Shown here in pieces: positions 6,099 to 8,645 of a stretch of 8,645 nt of DNA. The position numbers and the translations under genes are program-made. This stretch comes from Methanoregulaceae archaeon (lineage in GTDB: Archaea; Halobacteriota; Methanomicrobia; Methanomicrobiales; Methanospirillaceae). Each line of letters begins with the position of its first letter. Positions within the stretch are counted from its first letter, which is position 1. The stretch is from NCBI GenBank assembly GCA_013331215.1, contig DUGU01000296.1:1-8645 (forward strand), read 5' to 3'. The notes under the pieces are model-generated. The model was not told the DNA's origin, did no database searches, and worked only from the letters and a program-made list of their open reading frames with translations.

Positions 6099-6580
6099 GG
6101 CTGATAATGGTTTGGATCAATCAGAGGGGGACGCGGCTGATCATTTCACTATCATACGACCTGTTGTTTGCCTGCTCGAACGAGCTCGGGGAGGGCAGCA
6201 GTTGGTTTTGCAGGATCGAGCGCGCAGACTTCACACCTCTTTGAAGAAGATTTTCGGCGGCTGATGCTACGGCACCGCCCGGTATCAGTGTTTACGGCTT
6301 TGAACCGTGAAGGTGTCAAATCCGGGCCGAGGTCTCGGTGATACAGTAAAATTCACACTGGGCGAGTGAAAATGTCCGAGTTAAAACTTTTGACCTCGAA
6401 GGAAAGAGAGCCGCTGGAAGGAATCGAACCGTTGCCTGTGGATCGCGGATCGGCCGCTCCTTCCCGTACCGCCTCACCCCGGGACCCCTTCGCGTGGAGT
6501 TCAACGACGACGAAGAGAGCCGGGGTCGGCCGTTATCGGCACCATAACAGAATGTTGCACTCAAGACTCCGCGAGCGCCG
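6099..6580. other. stretch without a convincing gene
   Basis: Visibly less GC-rich than the flanking genes. It holds short open frames on both strands, none with a family I recognise: plus strand 6107-6244 (45 residues, starts MVWINQRGTR) and 6141-6341 (66 codons, no early ATG, contains LFEEDFRRLMLRHRPVS), and a minus-strand frame over about 6121-6291 containing RSYDSEMISRVPL just before its stop. On the plus strand GTGAAAATG at 6366-6374 begins a hydrophilic stretch, SELKLLTSKEREPLEGIEP, that runs into Pro/Arg/Ser-rich sequence. None has both a promoter and a ribosome binding site. These may be decayed genes or plain intergenic DNA. Confidence 0.4.
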
Positions 6581-6713
6581 TCAGTCGAGCGCCACGTGGT
6601 ACCGGAGGTCGTACTCCTCGCACAGGCCGGCCAGGGCCCGCCGGCCCTGCTCGCCGTCGCACTCGAGCACGGCCCGCCGCGTCCGCGAAGAGGACGCTGT
6701 CCTGCACCACCAC
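6581..6713 (-). pseudogene. short frameshifted coding remnant of unknown family
   Basis: Two adjoining minus-strand frames look like parts of one small protein. From GTG 6713 one reads VVVQDSVLFADA; a one-base shift near 6680 leads into AVLECDGEQGRRALAGLC and EEYDLRYHVALD, ending at TGA 6583-6581. The second part has balanced amino-acid content and codons typical of real GC-rich genes, whereas the unshifted continuation is Arg/Pro-rich nonsense. Removing one base from the G/C run around 6677-6684 would give a continuous protein of about 44 residues. I do not recognise the family. It follows the methyltransferase terminator hairpin, so it was probably not co-transcribed with it. A sequencing error in the GC run is an alternative to real decay. 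Confidence 0.4.
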
Positions 6714-6729
6714 GGTCGCCGGCCCGGCA

Positions 6730-6748
6730 GGGGGGAGACGGTCCCCCC
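6730..6748 (-). terminator. GC hairpin directly after the methyltransferase stop
   Basis: Minus strand reads GGGGGGA-ccgtc-TCCCCCC, a 7-base perfect stem with a 5-base loop that begins on the base after the TAG stop. No U-run follows. Its position fits a 3'-end or mRNA-stability hairpin. Confidence 0.5.
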
Positions 6749-7423
6749 CTACTTCTTCGCCGCGGTGACGATGAAGGTCCGGTTTTTGTACACCAGGTCG
6801 ACGTCGTGAAAACCGGCCTCGCGGAGCCACCGGAGCTGGTGGGAGACCGGGTCGTTCCTGTCGAGCCGGTCCCGGCGTTCCTGGACCTCCTCGTGTTCGT
6901 GCTGCGCCAGCGGGCCGGACGCGAGGAACTCGTTCCAGTACTCGAGGTACCGCCGGGTGAAGTACGGCGTCTCGCCGTCCGCCTGGTCGGCGTTGACGAA
7001 GATCCCTCCCGGCACGAGCGCGGCGCAGATCCGCTCGAACAGCCGCGGCTTCTCCCCGGGTCCCAGGTGGTGGATCGAGAGCGCCGAGACGATGATGTCG
7101 TACGGCCCCTCGAGGTCCGCGCTCCGGTAGTCGCCGACCCTGTACTCGACCCCCGGCTGCCCCGCGAACCGCTGCCGGGCCACGTCGAGCATCCCCTCGG
7201 AGAAGTCCATGAGGACGATGGTTGCAGCGGGATACTTCTGCAGGAGCAGCCCGCTCATCATCCCGGTCCCGGCCCCGATATCCAGGATACCGGGGTCGTG
7301 CCGCGGGGTCTCGGCCGCCCAGGCGGCCGCCCCGTAGAACTGCTGCAACTCGGGGATCACGTGGTCGCGCTGGGTATCGTACTCCAGGGCGAACGAGTCG
7401 AACGCGTGCCTGACGTCCTCCAT
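6749..7423 (-). CDS. class I SAM-dependent methyltransferase
   Basis: A 224-residue Rossmann-fold methyltransferase of the Methyltransf_25/12 kind. Motif I is ILDIGAGTGMMS (residues 46-57), which binds S-adenosylmethionine. The acidic end of strand 2 is D73 in IVLMDFSEGML. VGDYRSAD (96-103) forms the adenine contact, and YDIIVSALSIHHL (108-120) is motif IV. LVPGGIFVNAD follows as the next strand. The N-terminal helix FDSFALEYDTQR is typical of CmoA/UbiE-like small-molecule or tRNA methyltransferases, but the acceptor cannot be told from sequence. The last 70 residues, rich in Glu, Arg and Asp, include a YWNEFLASG segment and may form the substrate lid. No membrane segment. ATG 7423 is preceded by GGTGAGGGAGAGAGG, which contains a good Shine-Dalgarno, and by a TATA-like box at 7473-7466. 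Single-gene transcription unit ending in the adjoining hairpin. Confidence 0.87.
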   Translation of the reverse strand: MEDVRHAFDSFALEYDTQRDHVIPELQQFYGAAAWAAETPRHDPGILDIGAGTGMMSGLLLQKYPAATIVLMDFSEGMLDVARQRFAGQPGVEYRVGDYRSADLEGPYDIIVSALSIHHLGPGEKPRLFERICAALVPGGIFVNADQADGETPYFTRRYLEYWNEFLASGPLAQHEHEEVQERRDRLDRNDPVSHQLRWLREAGFHDVDLVYKNRTFIVTAAKK

Positions 7424-7465
7424 CCTCTCTCCCTCACCGGTTCACACCCATCTGCGTCCCGGAGC

Positions 7466-7473
7466 ATAAAAAA
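7466..7473 (-). promoter_or_regulatory. TATA-like box of the methyltransferase gene
   Basis: Minus-strand TTTTTTAT (in GTTTTTTATG) is the only AT-rich run close upstream, centred about 46 bases before ATG 7423. It would start transcription near 7444, giving a leader of about 20 bases that holds the GGTGAG. Confidence 0.5.
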
Positions 7474-7640
7474 CCGCGTGCCGCGGGGTGCGGGCCGGCG
7501 ACCACGGTTTACGAGTTGTAAAATCCTTGGCCGCGGACGCTGGTCTGATGGTTCTGCCTCCCCCTCCTCCAGCACGATATCAGCGGCCATTGACAGCACG
7601 GCAATCGGGCCGGATCGGATCGACAAAATAGGGTTGAAGC

Positions 7641-7650
7641 GATATCTATC
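7641..7650 (+). promoter_or_regulatory. possible TATA element for hsdM
   Basis: GATATCTATC is the most TATA-like plus-strand element near hsdM. It would start transcription near 7670, inside the hairpin that follows. CAAAATAG (7624-7631) and GTAAAATC (7517-7524) are rivals, so this is tentative. Confidence 0.25.
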
Positions 7651-7663
7651 TGTATCACCGAGC

Positions 7664-7692
7664 GCCCCGCCGCCCCTCCACAACGGCGGGGC
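7664..7692 (+). promoter_or_regulatory. 9-bp-stem hairpin in the hsdM leader region
   Basis: GCCCCGCCG (7664-7672) and CGGCGGGGC (7684-7692) are perfect inverted arms around an 11-base loop, 28 bases before the hsdM ATG. It could be an operator, a leader structure limiting hsdM expression, or an isolating terminator. The only Shine-Dalgarno-like bases, AGGT at 7712-7715, lie after it. Confidence 0.45.
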
Positions 7693-7720
7693 CTCCGCTA
7701 TCTCAATCAATAGGTTCCCG

Positions 7721-8645
7721 ATGTCGATCGAACGCTGGAATGAGAAGGCTTCGTTTATCTGGTCTGTCGCGGACCTCCTGCGCGGCCCGTACCGCCCGAA
7801 TCAATACAAAGACATCATGCTCCCGATGCTGGTGCTTCGCCGGCTCGACTGCGTGCTGGCACCGACCAAGGAGGCGGTCCTGGCGAAGATCGCCGAGCTG
7901 GAACAGCGGGGCCGCACGCAGAACGCCGAGCTGGTTCTCAACGAGATTACCGGCCACCGGTTTCACAACACGAGCAAGTTCACATTCGAAAAACTGAAAG
8001 GCGAGCCGGACAAGATCGCGGAGAATCTGGTCGATTATCTCGCGGGCTTCTCGAAACAGGCGAAGGACATCCTCGAGCACTTCGGCTTCGAGGAGCAGAT
8101 CTCCAAGCTCGACAAGGCGGACCGCCTGTTCCTCATCCTCTCCACGTTTTGCGAGGTGGACCTCCACCCCTCCAAGGTCTCGAACCGGGAGATGGGCTAC
8201 CTCTTCGAGGAGCTGATCCGGCGGTTCAACGAGGCCTCGAACGAGGAGGCCGGCGACCATTTCACGCCGCGCGAGGTGATCCGGCTGATGGTCAACCTGC
8301 TCTTTGCCGAGGACGACGCTGTGCTGACGACGCCGGGGATCATCAGGACGCTCTACGACCCGGCCTGCGGCACCGGTGGAATGCTCTCCGTGGCCGAGGA
8401 GTACGTGGAGGAGACGAACCCCGAGGCCGAGCTGAAGGTCTTCGGCCAGGACTATAACGATCAGGCCTACGCCATCTGCGGATCGGACCTGCTGATCAAG
8501 GGCCAGGACCCGGGAAACGTCCACTTTGGCGACAGCTTCACGGACGACCACTTCGCCGGCCAGCGCTTCGATTACATGCTCGCGAACCCGCCGTTCGGGG
8601 TCGAGTGGAAGCCGGAGGAGGCCGCGATCCGGAAGGAGTACGAGA
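7721..8645 (+). CDS. hsdM: type I restriction-modification system methyltransferase subunit HsdM, partial (C-terminus off window)
   Basis: The first 308 codons of a type I DNA N6-adenine methyltransferase subunit (full length usually about 500). The N-terminal helical HsdM_N domain runs from SFIWSVADLLRGPYRPNQY to about residue 150. Then comes the family signature EMGYLFEELIRRFNE...GDHFTPREVIRLM, the SAM-binding motif I DPACGTGGM (213-221), and the catalytic motif IV NPPF (289-292), which flips and methylates adenine. With HsdS it protects host DNA; with HsdR it forms the restriction complex. Those partners must lie to the right if the system is complete. ATG 7721 is chosen because family members start with a similar short lead into W-x-x-A-x-x-L; only a weak AGGT precedes it. 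No in-frame stop occurs up to the window edge. Confidence 0.93.
   Translation, partial: MSIERWNEKASFIWSVADLLRGPYRPNQYKDIMLPMLVLRRLDCVLAPTKEAVLAKIAELEQRGRTQNAELVLNEITGHRFHNTSKFTFEKLKGEPDKIAENLVDYLAGFSKQAKDILEHFGFEEQISKLDKADRLFLILSTFCEVDLHPSKVSNREMGYLFEELIRRFNEASNEEAGDHFTPREVIRLMVNLLFAEDDAVLTTPGIIRTLYDPACGTGGMLSVAEEYVEETNPEAELKVFGQDYNDQAYAICGSDLLIKGQDPGNVHFGDSFTDDHFAGQRFDYMLANPPFGVEWKPEEAAIRKEYE

Noticed and set aside
6352..6370. TTCAC...GTGAA inverted repeat in the gene-poor stretch
   Set aside because: Arms are only five bases with a nine-base spacer and no linked gene start; chance is likely.
6400..6440. tRNA T-loop-like GGTTCGATTCC on the minus strand (6430-6420), suggesting a tRNA or attachment site
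   Set aside because: The flanking T-stem has two mismatches out of five, no D or anticodon arm can be folded, and the expected 5' acceptor strand is absent.
7357..7710. 117-codon minus-strand frame overlapping the methyltransferase start
   Set aside because: It spans the methyltransferase promoter and ribosome binding site and contains no recognisable domain.
7703..8551. 282-codon minus-strand open frame across the hsdM region
   Set aside because: It is the antisense shadow of hsdM, whose plus-strand frame carries clear PACGTGGM and NPPF motifs.

Overview
The window reads as archaeal DNA, most likely from a GC-rich methanogen of the Methanomicrobia/Methanomicrobiales kind. The signs are TATA boxes instead of -35/-10 promoters, a stand-alone 31-residue C2H2 zinc finger, an archaeal cytosolic GH15 glucoamylase of the GNGNLLVN/IRDLYYPYVG type, an archaeal MDR glucose dehydrogenase with Asp in place of the catalytic-zinc Cys, and a PAS-kinase-type histidine kinase remnant resembling those expanded in methanogens. 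The taxonomic call is inference; no rRNA or methanogenesis gene is present.

Layout: positions 1-6065 lie almost entirely on the minus strand. From the left they hold a partial SWIM-type zinc-finger protein that has lost one zinc ligand, a small GYD-domain protein, a frameshifted C-terminal histidine kinase remnant, and a complete FAD/disulfide oxidoreductase of the dihydrolipoamide dehydrogenase/mycothione reductase type. The last of these diverges from a tiny plus-strand C2H2 zinc-finger gene. Two TATA boxes and a short inverted repeat lie between that pair. The zinc-finger gene converges on a two-gene minus-strand operon of GH15 glucoamylase followed 12 bases later by glucose 1-dehydrogenase. 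Together these would release glucose from an internal alpha-glucan (or trehalose) and oxidise it to gluconolactone.

Positions 6057-6580 hold no convincing gene, only a strong palindrome just upstream of the glucoamylase and short open frames on both strands. Then come a frameshifted coding remnant, a hairpin terminator and a complete class I SAM-dependent methyltransferase, all on the minus strand. A regulatory gap with a 9-bp-stem hairpin follows, and the window ends inside a plus-strand type I restriction-modification methyltransferase gene (hsdM), probably the edge of a defence locus.

I found no CRISPR array, insertion sequence or complete RNA gene, and nothing that is clearly a wholly new system. 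The most interesting points are the glucoamylase-glucose dehydrogenase operon with its metal-binding C-terminal tail, and the divergent micro-zinc-finger/disulfide-reductase pair.
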